Assembly (NCBI GenBank): GCA_049115695.1
Contig: JAGDZR010000005.1
Location: 196,063-260,062, forward strand
Source: JAGDZR01 sp049115695
GTDB lineage: Bacteria > Bacteroidota > Bacteroidia > Cytophagales > Cyclobacteriaceae
Length of the DNA stretch: 64,000 nucleotides
Direction: 5' to 3'
The notes under the pieces were generated by a model. The model searched no databases. It was given only the letters and a program-made list of their open reading frames with translations, and was not told the DNA's origin. Below are positions 15,228 through 23,039 of this stretch, in pieces. Both the position numbers and the translations under genes were made by a program. Within the stretch, counting starts at the first letter, position 1. The number at the start of each line of letters is the position of its first letter.

Positions 15228-18200
15228 ATGATGAAGAAGTATGCCCAATTATCTATGGCAGCATGGCTGCTGTTAAGTATCACCATTGCCCGTTCTCAAC
15301 AAATTAAATTCGACCATTTGTCAGTGGAACAAGGATTGGCTCAGGCCAATATCTGGGATATCAAACAAGATCGGTATGGTTTTTTATGGTTTGCCACTGA
15401 AGATGGTTTGAGCATGTTTGATGGCTATGAATTCAAGAATTTCAAGAATCGTGGTAATGACGACTATTCTATTTCAAATAATAGTATTAATGGCATAGCC
15501 GAAGATGATGAAGGTTTCATTTGGGTGAGCACCAGGGATGGGTTGAATCGTTATGATCGAAAAAGTGATCGATTTTTCAGATACCTTCATGATCCTGAAA
15601 ACCCTAAATCCATAAGTGACAGGAGTAGCAGCAATGTATTCGTTGACAGTAACAACAACGTCTGGGTATGTACCAATAATGGTTTGAGCCTTTATCAACG
15701 AGAAACGGATGACTTCAAGAATTATTTCACGTCTTCTGCTTCAAACGCTATTGTTGGCAATCATGTAAAAAGTATGGACGAAGATCAAAATGGCATTTTA
15801 TGGATTGGAACAGCCAGTGGATTGAGTAGGTATGATCCTAAGACCAATGTTTTTGAAAATTTTGTCAATGATCCGTCTTCTCAAAATTCAATTGGCAGTA
15901 ATCAGATCATGTCGATATTCATTGATAGTGAAAATAATGTTTGGATCGGTACATTTGATGCGGGTCTTACAAAATATGATCAATCAACAGGAATCTTTCA
16001 AAGGTTTTTGGTCGACCCTCAAGATGACTCAAAGTTGGTTGGCGGTTATGTGTATAATATAGCGCAAAGTCCGGATGGACGAATCTGGGTAGCTGATGAT
16101 GGAGGGCTTTGCCTTCTTAATGAGGATGGAGAAACATTCACACGCTACCTAAATGAATCGACAAACGAGTTCAGTATTAATAGTAACACTGTAACGGACG
16201 TATATTTCGATATCAATGATCGCATGTTGGTGGGTACCAGATTTGGCGGCATCAATATATATGACAAGGGGAAGTATATTTTCAGGCATTTCAGTAGTAG
16301 CAGTTTATCCACAAGTCTGAGTCATAATAATATCCAAAATATGGCAGAAGATGCAATTGGAAATGTTTGGGTCGCAACAGATGGGGGAGGTTTGAATTAT
16401 TTTGATCTTTCAACCCATACTTTTACGCGCTACAAGCATGATCCAAATGACGAGAATTCATTGACGAACAATAAGGTATTAGGGCTTGAGGTGGATAATA
16501 ATGGTAATGTTTGGGTTGGAATGTGGGCGGGAGGTTTAGTGAAATACAACCCCAGTACAGGAAAGTTTACGAGGTACATGCATGATCCAAATGACCCCAA
16601 TAGCCTCAGTGATAATCACATTTTTGACGTTTACCAGGACAATGATGGAGATTTGTGGACCATCTCATGGGGTAATGGGATAAGCAAGTACCGACCAGAG
16701 ACAGATGATTTTGAACAGTATTTAACCAAAACCAGTGCAGCTCAGGAATTGGTCAGTGCGACTTTTGTGACAATGATTCAGGATCATACTGGGACACTAT
16801 GGATTGCTACTGAAGGTCAAGGAATCGTGTTGTATGACAAGGAGTCAAATACTTATGAGCAAATTCTCAGCTCGGATAAACCCGGAGCACTGTCTGCTAA
16901 TGGCATTTACTCATTTTTAGAAGATAGTCAAAATCGAATATGGGTGGGTACCAGTGGAGGTGGTTTGAATCTGTACAACAGAGAAGATAAAACTTTCACA
17001 GTTTTCCGTGAAGAGGATGGTCTTCCAAATAACGCAATTCAAGGAATTCTGGAGGATGACCAGGGAGATATATGGTTGAGTACCAATCGTGGTGTATCTC
17101 GAATGAACACAAAGACAAATACATTTAAGAACTATACACAAGGTAACGGACTTCAGGGTAATCAGTTCAATAGATGGTCCTATTTGAAATTGTCATCAGG
17201 AGAACTGTTGTTTGGAGGAATCGATGGGTTAAATAGTTTCTACTCTGAACAAATCAACGACAATACATATATCCCTTCTGTTTATATCAACGACTTTACG
17301 TTGTTCAATGAATCAGTAACTATTGGCCCGGGAAGTGTGCTTAGGCAGAATATCATGTTAACTGAACGGCTTGAACTGGACTATACACAAAACTTTCTTT
17401 CATTTGAATTTACCGCGTTGAATTTTCAACAGGCCGAGAGAAATCAGTACAAGTACATGTTAGAAGGGCTTCAGGATGATTGGGTAGATGCTGGAGAAGA
17501 CAGAAAAGCAACGTTTACCAATGTTGATCCAGGTAAGTATGTGTTTCGTGTCATTGGATCAAACAATGATGGATATTGGAACGAAGAGGGAGCGCAAATC
17601 GAAATTGTGATCACGCCTCCATGGTGGGCTACATGGTGGTTCAGAACATTAACTATACTTTTTGTTTTAGGGATATTTTTTGGAGGATTCCAGATCAGAA
17701 TGCAAATGGTGAAAGCACAACGAGCCAAGCTTGAGCTCATGGTGGAAGAGCGAACAAAAGATCTCAGAGAGATGGTGGACTTGTTGAGGAAAAATAGCCA
17801 ACAATTGGCCAGATCGGGCGGATTGTTGAAGGCAAAGTCACAACAACTGGCTGCAGACGCAAGAAGACAGGCTGAGAATGCAAAAGTGATTGAAGGTAAT
17901 GTTGAAGAAGTAACCAATCACACCAAGCATACCAGTAACAATGCCTATGAAACCAACGAACTGGTAGAGCAGTCAGTAGAACAACTTCAGGGAATCCGCG
18001 GAGCGACAGAAGATAATATTAAGGAGATCAATTCTATTTCCAAGAAGCTGGGTGTTATGGAAGAATTATTTCGGCAGACCAATATCCTGGCATTGAATGC
18101 CAGCATCGAAGCAGCAAGAGCAGGTTCAAATGGTAAAGGTTTTGGAGTAATTGCAGGCGAGGTGCGAAAACTGGCAGAACGCAGTAAGGAAGCTTCTCAG

Positions 18201-18488
18201 GAAATCATTGGTTCCGCCAAAAATGGAGCAAAGGAGACAGAGGATGTAGGCAATAGAATTCTCGCATTTATTCCCAATATTGAGAAATCCTCAGAATTGA
18301 TTGGTAATATTAGTGCAGCTAGTCAGGAGCAAAGTGCTTCTATTGAACTCATTAACGAAACTTTGAAAGACTTTTTTGTGGTCTCTAAACAGAATTCTGA
18401 GAATTCAGAGGCGATTTTCGAAATTTCTAAAGAGTTGGACCAACTGGCGGAGTTTCTCAATCAAAAGGTGGACGCATTGCAGGTTTAA
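15228..18488 (+). CDS. Reg_prop/Y_Y_Y sensor fused to a methyl-accepting chemoreceptor signalling domain
   Basis: A 1086-residue membrane receptor with an unusual domain order. Residues 1-23 are a signal peptide. About residues 25-690 are Reg_prop repeats (recurring IWVGT..GGLN.YD motifs), expected to form two seven-bladed propellers. A Y_Y_Y domain follows at about 735-795 (YKYMLEGLQDDWVDAG), then a membrane segment at about 800-823 and a coiled coil (KLELMVEERTKDL). Instead of a histidine kinase, the cytoplasmic part is a chemoreceptor signalling hairpin whose tip, QTNILALNASIEAARAG, lies near residue 950, followed by FGVIAGEVRKLAERS. No HAMP domain is seen. Periplasmic sensing probably feeds a CheA/CheW-type pathway encoded elsewhere. 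Confidence 0.9.
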   Translation: MMKKYAQLSMAAWLLLSITIARSQQIKFDHLSVEQGLAQANIWDIKQDRYGFLWFATEDGLSMFDGYEFKNFKNRGNDDYSISNNSINGIAEDDEGFIWVSTRDGLNRYDRKSDRFFRYLHDPENPKSISDRSSSNVFVDSNNNVWVCTNNGLSLYQRETDDFKNYFTSSASNAIVGNHVKSMDEDQNGILWIGTASGLSRYDPKTNVFENFVNDPSSQNSIGSNQIMSIFIDSENNVWIGTFDAGLTKYDQSTGIFQRFLVDPQDDSKLVGGYVYNIAQSPDGRIWVADDGGLCLLNEDGETFTRYLNESTNEFSINSNTVTDVYFDINDRMLVGTRFGGINIYDKGKYIFRHFSSSSLSTSLSHNNIQNMAEDAIGNVWVATDGGGLNYFDLSTHTFTRYKHDPNDENSLTNNKVLGLEVDNNGNVWVGMWAGGLVKYNPSTGKFTRYMHDPNDPNSLSDNHIFDVYQDNDGDLWTISWGNGISKYRPETDDFEQYLTKTSAAQELVSATFVTMIQDHTGTLWIATEGQGIVLYDKESNTYEQILSSDKPGALSANGIYSFLEDSQNRIWVGTSGGGLNLYNREDKTFTVFREEDGLPNNAIQGILEDDQGDIWLSTNRGVSRMNTKTNTFKNYTQGNGLQGNQFNRWSYLKLSSGELLFGGIDGLNSFYSEQINDNTYIPSVYINDFTLFNESVTIGPGSVLRQNIMLTERLELDYTQNFLSFEFTALNFQQAERNQYKYMLEGLQDDWVDAGEDRKATFTNVDPGKYVFRVIGSNNDGYWNEEGAQIEIVITPPWWATWWFRTLTILFVLGIFFGGFQIRMQMVKAQRAKLELMVEERTKDLREMVDLLRKNSQQLARSGGLLKAKSQQLAADARRQAENAKVIEGNVEEVTNHTKHTSNNAYETNELVEQSVEQLQGIRGATEDNIKEINSISKKLGVMEELFRQTNILALNASIEAARAGSNGKGFGVIAGEVRKLAERSKEASQEIIGSAKNGAKETEDVGNRILAFIPNIEKSSELIGNISAASQEQSASIELINETLKDFFVVSKQNSENSEAIFEISKELDQLAEFLNQKVDALQV

Positions 18489-18497
18489 AGAGAATGG

Positions 18498-18824
18498 TTA
18501 AATAGCAAAACTTTCACCACATCCACAGGTACGAGTAGCATTAGGATTCACAAATTGGAACCCTCGTCCATTCAATCCATCAGAATACTCGAGAATCGTT
18601 CCCATTAGATACAGTAAGCTTTTCTTATCAACGATGATTTTAATGCCCTTGTCTTCAAAAACGTCATCCTTGTCGCCTTGTTGATCATCGAAAACAAGGT
18701 CGTACATTAACCCGGAACATCCACCACCTTTGACCGCCACTCTTACATGATGATTGTCCTGATGTCCCTCTTCTTTTCTAAGGGTAATGATTTGTTCCTT
18801 TGCTTTTTCGCTTATTGTGATCAT
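18498..18824 (-). CDS. HesB/IscA-type iron-sulfur cluster carrier
   Basis: An A-type carrier of 108 residues from the ATG at 18824. Upstream in-frame starts add a segment with no homology to the family and are not used. The three conserved ligands are Cys36 (GGGCSG), Cys100 and Cys102 (TCGCG). The fold signature VRVAVKGGGCSGLMYDL and FQFVNPNATRTCGCGESF are canonical. It should pass Fe-S clusters from a scaffold to client proteins in the cytoplasm. It stands alone and converges on the receptor gene. Which A-type subgroup (IscA, SufA or ErpA) cannot be settled from sequence alone. Confidence 0.93.
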   Translation of the reverse strand: MITISEKAKEQIITLRKEEGHQDNHHVRVAVKGGGCSGLMYDLVFDDQQGDKDDVFEDKGIKIIVDKKSLLYLMGTILEYSDGLNGRGFQFVNPNATRTCGCGESFAI

Positions 18825-19010
18825 GATGACAATGTCTTGATTAGGGAAACACCGTTTGAAGCCAAATGGTTTCAATATTACAATGCAAAAATAATGGATG
18901 TATACCAATGATGTGCAGTGTCATGAATTTACCTGCTTTTGAGCAAGACATTCCGTGATTCAAGTGGTTAAATTGAGCCCTAAATCGATTCATAACCTAA
19001 GAATAGTAAT

Positions 19011-19415
19011 ATGGTACGTGTGGAACATATTGGTATTGCCGTAAAGGAGTTGAGTAAAGTCAATGCACTTTACAGTAAACTTTTCGGACAAGAAGCTTAC
19101 AAATTAGAAAAAGTTGATACGGAATCAGTGGAGACTTCCTTTTTCAAAATAGGAGAAACCAAGATTGAATTTTTGGAATCGGACAATCCTGAAAGCGCCA
19201 TTTCTAAATACATTTCAAAAAAAGGAGAGGGCATTCATCACATTGCATTCGAAGTAGATGATATTTTTGCAGAAATAGCTCGACTAAAGGACGAAGGGTT
19301 TCAAATCATTAACCCTGAACCTAAACGTGGCGCTGATAATAAGTTGGTGTGCTTCATTCATCCGAAAACAACAAATGGAGTTTTAGTGGAGCTTTGTCAG
19401 GAAATAAAAACCTAA
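19011..19415 (+). CDS. mce: Methylmalonyl-CoA epimerase
   Basis: A 134-residue vicinal-oxygen-chelate protein. It interconverts (R)- and (S)-methylmalonyl-CoA in propionyl-CoA and succinyl-CoA metabolism. The start VEHIGIAVKELSK carries the first metal ligand His, KIEFLES and GIHHIAFEVDDI hold the Glu and further His ligands, and the end GVLVELCQE has the last Glu. Length is normal. Its stop overlaps the thiL start (TAATG at 19413-19417), so the two are translated together, although no metabolic link is obvious. Confidence 0.92.
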   Translation: MVRVEHIGIAVKELSKVNALYSKLFGQEAYKLEKVDTESVETSFFKIGETKIEFLESDNPESAISKYISKKGEGIHHIAFEVDDIFAEIARLKDEGFQIINPEPKRGADNKLVCFIHPKTTNGVLVELCQEIKT

Positions 19416-20446
19416 TGGAAGAGAAAAGAACTGAAATAGGAGAGTTGGGAGAATTTGGTCTTATTGAAAAAATTGCTCAAGAGGTCAATGAACAACATGA
19501 AAGTACCGTCAAGGGCATAGGAGATGACGCTGCTGTCATGCGACCGGGAGCAGGCAATCTGACTCTACTCAGTACAGATATGTTGGTTGAAGGTGTTCAT
19601 TTTGATTTGGCCTATATGCCATTGGCTCATCTGGGATTCAAGGCCGTGGCTGTGAATGTCTCCGATATTGCGGCCATGAACGGTATACCTAAACAGGTAA
19701 CAATCAATCTTGCATTGAGCAATAGGTTTTCTGTTGAGGCCGTTGAGAAGCTATATGAAGGAATTAATGCTGCTGCAAAAGCCTATAAAGTGGATGTAGT
19801 TGGTGGAGATACTACTGCTTCAACCAGCGGATTGATGCTGTCAGTAACAATTTTGGGAGAGGCTGAAGAGGAGACAGTTGTCTATAGGAACACCGCAAAA
19901 GATTCGGATATCATTTGCGTAAGTGGTGACTTGGGCGGTGCATTTGTTGGACTACAAGTGTTGAATAGAGAAAAACAGGTCTTTCTGAGCAATCCTGATA
20001 TGCAACCGGATATTGAAAAGTACGATTATGTGGTTGGACGTCAACTAAGACCGAGAGCGCGAATGGATATCATTCATGAATTTAAGGACCTGGGTATAAA
20101 GCCAACAGCGATGATAGATGTATCAGATGGATTGATTTCGGACCTTTTTCATCTCTGTAAACAGTCGAATCTGGGCGCCAGCCTTTATGAAGAGAAATTG
20201 CCAATCGATGCGCAGACCTATGAAACGGCTGCCGAGTTCAATCTGGATCCCAATACTTGTGCGCTTAACGGAGGAGAAGATTATGAATTACTTTTCACCA
20301 TTGCCCAAGCGGACTTTGAGAAAATTGAAAATCATGATGATATTACGGTGATTGGGTACATGCATCCAAAGGAGAAAGGAAGGGTACTCGTGACGAGATC
20401 AAAAAATGTAGTTGAATTAAAAGCACAAGGGTGGAAACATTTCTGA
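19415..20446 (+). CDS. thiL: Thiamine-monophosphate kinase
   Basis: A 343-residue ThiL of the PurM/HypE fold, which phosphorylates thiamine monophosphate to the cofactor. The start at 19415 overlaps the epimerase stop and gives the typical N-terminus ELGEFGLIEKIA. Family motifs are GIGDDAAV, STDMLVEGVHFDL, VNVSDIAAMNG, VVGGDTTAS and the late DVSDGLISDL and NGGEDYELLFT. No thiamine riboswitch or other thi gene is present nearby. The stop codon lies in the loop of a hairpin that probably terminates transcription. Confidence 0.94.
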   Translation: MEEKRTEIGELGEFGLIEKIAQEVNEQHESTVKGIGDDAAVMRPGAGNLTLLSTDMLVEGVHFDLAYMPLAHLGFKAVAVNVSDIAAMNGIPKQVTINLALSNRFSVEAVEKLYEGINAAAKAYKVDVVGGDTTASTSGLMLSVTILGEAEEETVVYRNTAKDSDIICVSGDLGGAFVGLQVLNREKQVFLSNPDMQPDIEKYDYVVGRQLRPRARMDIIHEFKDLGIKPTAMIDVSDGLISDLFHLCKQSNLGASLYEEKLPIDAQTYETAAEFNLDPNTCALNGGEDYELLFTIAQADFEKIENHDDITVIGYMHPKEKGRVLVTRSKNVVELKAQGWKHF

Positions 20447-20456
20447 TCCACCCTTG
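20426..20456. terminator. Bidirectional hairpin between thiL and the YceI gene
   Basis: CAAGGGTGGA (20426-20435) pairs perfectly with TCCACCCTTG (20447-20456) around an 11-base loop that contains the thiL stop codon. The T-tracts on both sides are weak, but the position between convergent genes fits a terminator. Confidence 0.6.
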
Positions 20457-20478
20457 GCAATGAGTTTATTAAAGATTG

Positions 20479-21054
20479 TTATTTGGTAGCAACAAGCTTT
20501 ACCTTCAGTGGCACGTCATTGTAAATCGCCTTATCTCCTAAATCATCAAAGAAGTTATCTGATCCATAACGTACGTCATGCTTCGATCTATCAAAAGAAA
20601 ATTCAGCTGACGCAACAATGTTATCACCTTCATTTTTTAGTGTAACAGGAAATGTAAGCTCTACAGTTTTACCCTTTACAGTGAAGTTTCCGGTCACAGT
20701 GTAAGTTTGACCTTTTCCCTTTACCTTGGTAATATCGAATGAAGCTGTTGGATACTTATCCACTCCAAAGAAGTCTTCAGACTTGAGATGTCCTTCCAGT
20801 TTTTCTTTCCATTCTCCAGATAAATCCGTGTTGGTAATAGAGGTCATGTCCATTACGAATGAACCGCCAGTCAATTTCCCATCACTAATTTCCAGATTTC
20901 CTTCTTGTAAATTGACCACACCCGTATGGTCCTTCGTGATTTGCTCTCCTACCCATTCGACGGTACTTGAAGCAACATCCACTTTGTAATTCTCAGTACC
21001 TTCTGAAGGTACTGCAGTTATAACTCCTAATGCTAAAAAGATTGTTTGAAACAT
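20479..21054 (-). CDS. YceI-family periplasmic lipocalin-like protein
   Basis: A 191-residue YceI-family protein. A short signal peptide (MFQTIFLALGVITAVPSEG) is followed by the standard start YKVDVASSTVEWVGEQ. A beta-barrel carries SFVMDMTSI, LKSEDFFGVDKYPTASFDI and VTGNFTVKGKTVELTFPV, the hallmark segments. YceI proteins bind isoprenoid-like lipids in the periplasm; the ligand here is unknown. It stands alone and converges on thiL. Length is normal for the family. Confidence 0.93.
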   Translation of the reverse strand: MFQTIFLALGVITAVPSEGTENYKVDVASSTVEWVGEQITKDHTGVVNLQEGNLEISDGKLTGGSFVMDMTSITNTDLSGEWKEKLEGHLKSEDFFGVDKYPTASFDITKVKGKGQTYTVTGNFTVKGKTVELTFPVTLKNEGDNIVASAEFSFDRSKHDVRYGSDNFFDDLGDKAIYNDVPLKVKLVATK

Positions 21055-21170
21055 GATATATGTATGTACATTAATTATGAATATATGTACCTACACGTAA
21101 TCGGAGTAGAAGGGTTACGATTTTGAAAAAAAAATAATAAAATACTGATTAGATAAGCGGTTGAAGGAGA

Positions 21171-21536
21171 CTATTCGAACTTGATAGGATAGACCATCTT
21201 TACATTGACGGGTTTACCCTCATGAACGCCCGCTTTCCATCCCTCGGGTGCTTCTTTGACGAGCTTAAGTGCCAGCAAATCCTGGTCCTCAGATATGCTC
21301 CTTACGACTTTTAATTGCTCAAGATTGCCATTAGACGTGACAACAAAAGAGACAAATACACTGCCCTTTTCATAAGCATCTAAATCTGAAATTTCTTCTT
21401 CGACGTACTGTGCGAAATCATCCATACCCGTTTTATAAGTAGGCATTTGATCTGCTACTGCATAAATTCCATCTGAGGGAATGTATTTTGCTTCACAGCA
21501 AAATACTAATATGATGATGAGGCTTACATACCGCAT
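21171..21536 (-). CDS. TonB C-terminal-like exported protein
   Basis: A small exported protein with a TonB/TolA C-terminal fold (GSVFVSFVVTSNGNLEQLKVVRS, then a closing VKMVYPIKF). It lacks the Pro-rich linker and the strong membrane anchor of real TonB, so it is unlikely to power receptors. The ATG at 21536 gives a signal sequence ending in VFCCEAK, which may be a lipoprotein signal; an ATG at 21569 adds 11 residues. Similar proteins in Bacteroidota are common and uncharacterised. It is a lone gene divergent from the DUF3109 gene. Confidence 0.7.
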   Translation of the reverse strand: MRYVSLIIILVFCCEAKYIPSDGIYAVADQMPTYKTGMDDFAQYVEEEISDLDAYEKGSVFVSFVVTSNGNLEQLKVVRSISEDQDLLALKLVKEAPEGWKAGVHEGKPVNVKMVYPIKFE

Positions 21537-21638
21537 AACAATGCAAAGTACGGAGTATTTTGCATTCATGCAATTATTATTGGGAAGTCCTGACCCTGAT
21601 AATTTCTATTTGGTAGGTTAGTAATGACAAGACTCTGA

Positions 21639-21646
21639 TAGTTTTG
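21639..21646 (+). promoter_or_regulatory. -7 promoter element of the DUF3109 gene
   Basis: TAGTTTTG matches TAnnTTTG exactly, 23 bases before the ATG at 21670. The nearest TTTG (21609-21612) is 26 bases upstream, a rather long spacer, so only the -7 element is called. Confidence 0.4.
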
Positions 21647-21669
21647 CACATCGAACATTCCTGTACATC

Positions 21670-22239
21670 ATGGTTATACTGGATAAAACAATCATCTCTG
21701 GGGATTTGATATCTGAAGAGTTTGTATGTGATTTGAACAAATGCAAAGGTGCGTGTTGTGTGGAGGGTGATTTAGGGGCACCTCTTGAAGAAAATGAACT
21801 GGATCAGGTGGATGAGGTGCTTGATGTTGTCAAACCATACTTGTCTAAAGAAGCGGTTGATGTCCTCAATACGGAGGGAGGGTATCTGATTGACGAAGAA
21901 GGGGACTATTCGACCACTACGATCAATGGCGCGGAGTGCGCATTTGCCTACTACGATGAACAAAAAGTGTTGAAGTGTAGCATCGAACAGGCAAACAAAG
22001 AGGGTAAAACCAATTTCAAAAAACCAATTTCATGTCATCTCTATCCGATCAGGATTCAAAAACTTGCTGGTGATCATGAAGCGTTAAACTATGATCGTTG
22101 GCACATCTGTTCAGATGCCTGTGACCTGGGCAAGTCTTTAAAAGTTCCAGTGTATCAATTCTTGCGTGAAGCACTGATTCGTAAGTATGGCGAGAGCTGG
22201 TACAATCGTTTGCATAAAAAAATTACAATAAAAGATTAG
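21670..22239 (+). CDS. DUF3109 family Cys-rich protein
   Basis: A 189-residue protein of the DUF3109 family, common in Bacteroidota. It has eight or so conserved Cys: FVCDLNKCKGACCVEGD at the start, then CAFAYY, LKCSIEQA, ISCHLYPIRI and ICSDACDLG. The CKGACC and CHLYPIR patterns resemble the YkgJ-type zinc/iron-binding cluster proteins, so a bound metal or Fe-S cluster is likely. The cellular role is unknown. It is followed at 120 bases by a LytTR regulator in the same direction, with no sign of coupling. Confidence 0.85.
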   Translation: MVILDKTIISGDLISEEFVCDLNKCKGACCVEGDLGAPLEENELDQVDEVLDVVKPYLSKEAVDVLNTEGGYLIDEEGDYSTTTINGAECAFAYYDEQKVLKCSIEQANKEGKTNFKKPISCHLYPIRIQKLAGDHEALNYDRWHICSDACDLGKSLKVPVYQFLREALIRKYGESWYNRLHKKITIKD

Positions 22240-22359
22240 TAAAATCATATAGTTATTTTCTATATTTAAATCTCCTTAGGGTACTTTCAAACCAGTTATG
22301 TGATCTATTAGTTGTTTAATCAGCGGCCTCCTTAGTCGCATTAACTAATTAATTATAGC

Positions 22360-23037
22360 ATGAAAGTAGCTAGACAAGAAAAATTAGAGTATTTCGATAA
22401 GTTGTCCCAGACGGTTGTATTTGATCTCAAAGGAAGGATCCTGGAATCTTGTGATACACTTGCTCAACCCATATCCATCAATATATTTGATCAACAATTC
22501 ATTAGTGAATCCCATAAGACTTTTGAATCACTGTCCAGTAAGGAGGAATTGACATTTGAAGGTGTTTTTACCACATTGTTTGGACTTGAGTCATTTTTTG
22601 ATATTAGGATCAAGCGCATCAAATATTTGGAAATGGATGCCTATATGATGCATGTTTATGATTTTGGCAATCAATACAGAAGTGCGATAAGTGCGCTTCG
22701 GAATGGAGATCAAAGAGAGAATAAACCACGCAAAATGTTGATAAAAACCACTAATCATCATGTGAATATAAGCTTAGAGGACATTCTTTACTTTGAAGCA
22801 TACGGTGATTATGTGAAGGTTCACACAAAGGAACGCACCTATCTTCATCACAACCGAATGAAGCACATTGAAGCGAGAGTTCCCAGTAGCGAATTCCTAC
22901 GAGTTCACAGATCCTTTATTGTCAGCCTTGATAAAATTGACCAGATTGATAAAGAGAGTTTGCAAATAAAAGATCGTTGGATACCGGTCAGTGCCTCCAA
23001 TAAATCTTCGCTATACGATCGTATGCATGTGATGTAA
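22360..23037 (+). CDS. LytTR-type DNA-binding regulator with PAS-like N-terminus
   Basis: A 225-residue transcription factor. The C-terminal 100 residues are a LytTR domain (SLEDILYFEAYGDYVKVHT, then FLRVHRSFIVSLDKID). The first 110 residues look like a degenerate PAS sensor (KLSQTVVFDLKGRILESCD, then FFDIRIKRIKY) and lack the Asp-containing receiver domain that LytTR regulators usually carry. It is therefore probably a one-component sensor or responds to a partner by protein contact. No histidine kinase of the LytS type is adjacent. Its target genes are not evident. Confidence 0.85.
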   Translation: MKVARQEKLEYFDKLSQTVVFDLKGRILESCDTLAQPISINIFDQQFISESHKTFESLSSKEELTFEGVFTTLFGLESFFDIRIKRIKYLEMDAYMMHVYDFGNQYRSAISALRNGDQRENKPRKMLIKTTNHHVNISLEDILYFEAYGDYVKVHTKERTYLHHNRMKHIEARVPSSEFLRVHRSFIVSLDKIDQIDKESLQIKDRWIPVSASNKSSLYDRMHVM

Positions 23038-23039
23038 TA

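Noticed and set aside
19349..19415. Upstream extension of thiL inside the epimerase gene
   Set aside because: The extra 22 residues are a shifted reading of the epimerase C-terminus; the ThiL family N-terminus begins at 19415.
21560..21573. TTGCATTCATGCAA palindrome as another Zur-type box
   Set aside because: It is 6-2-6, not 7-1-7, and overlaps a possible start codon of the TonB-like gene; no metal link.
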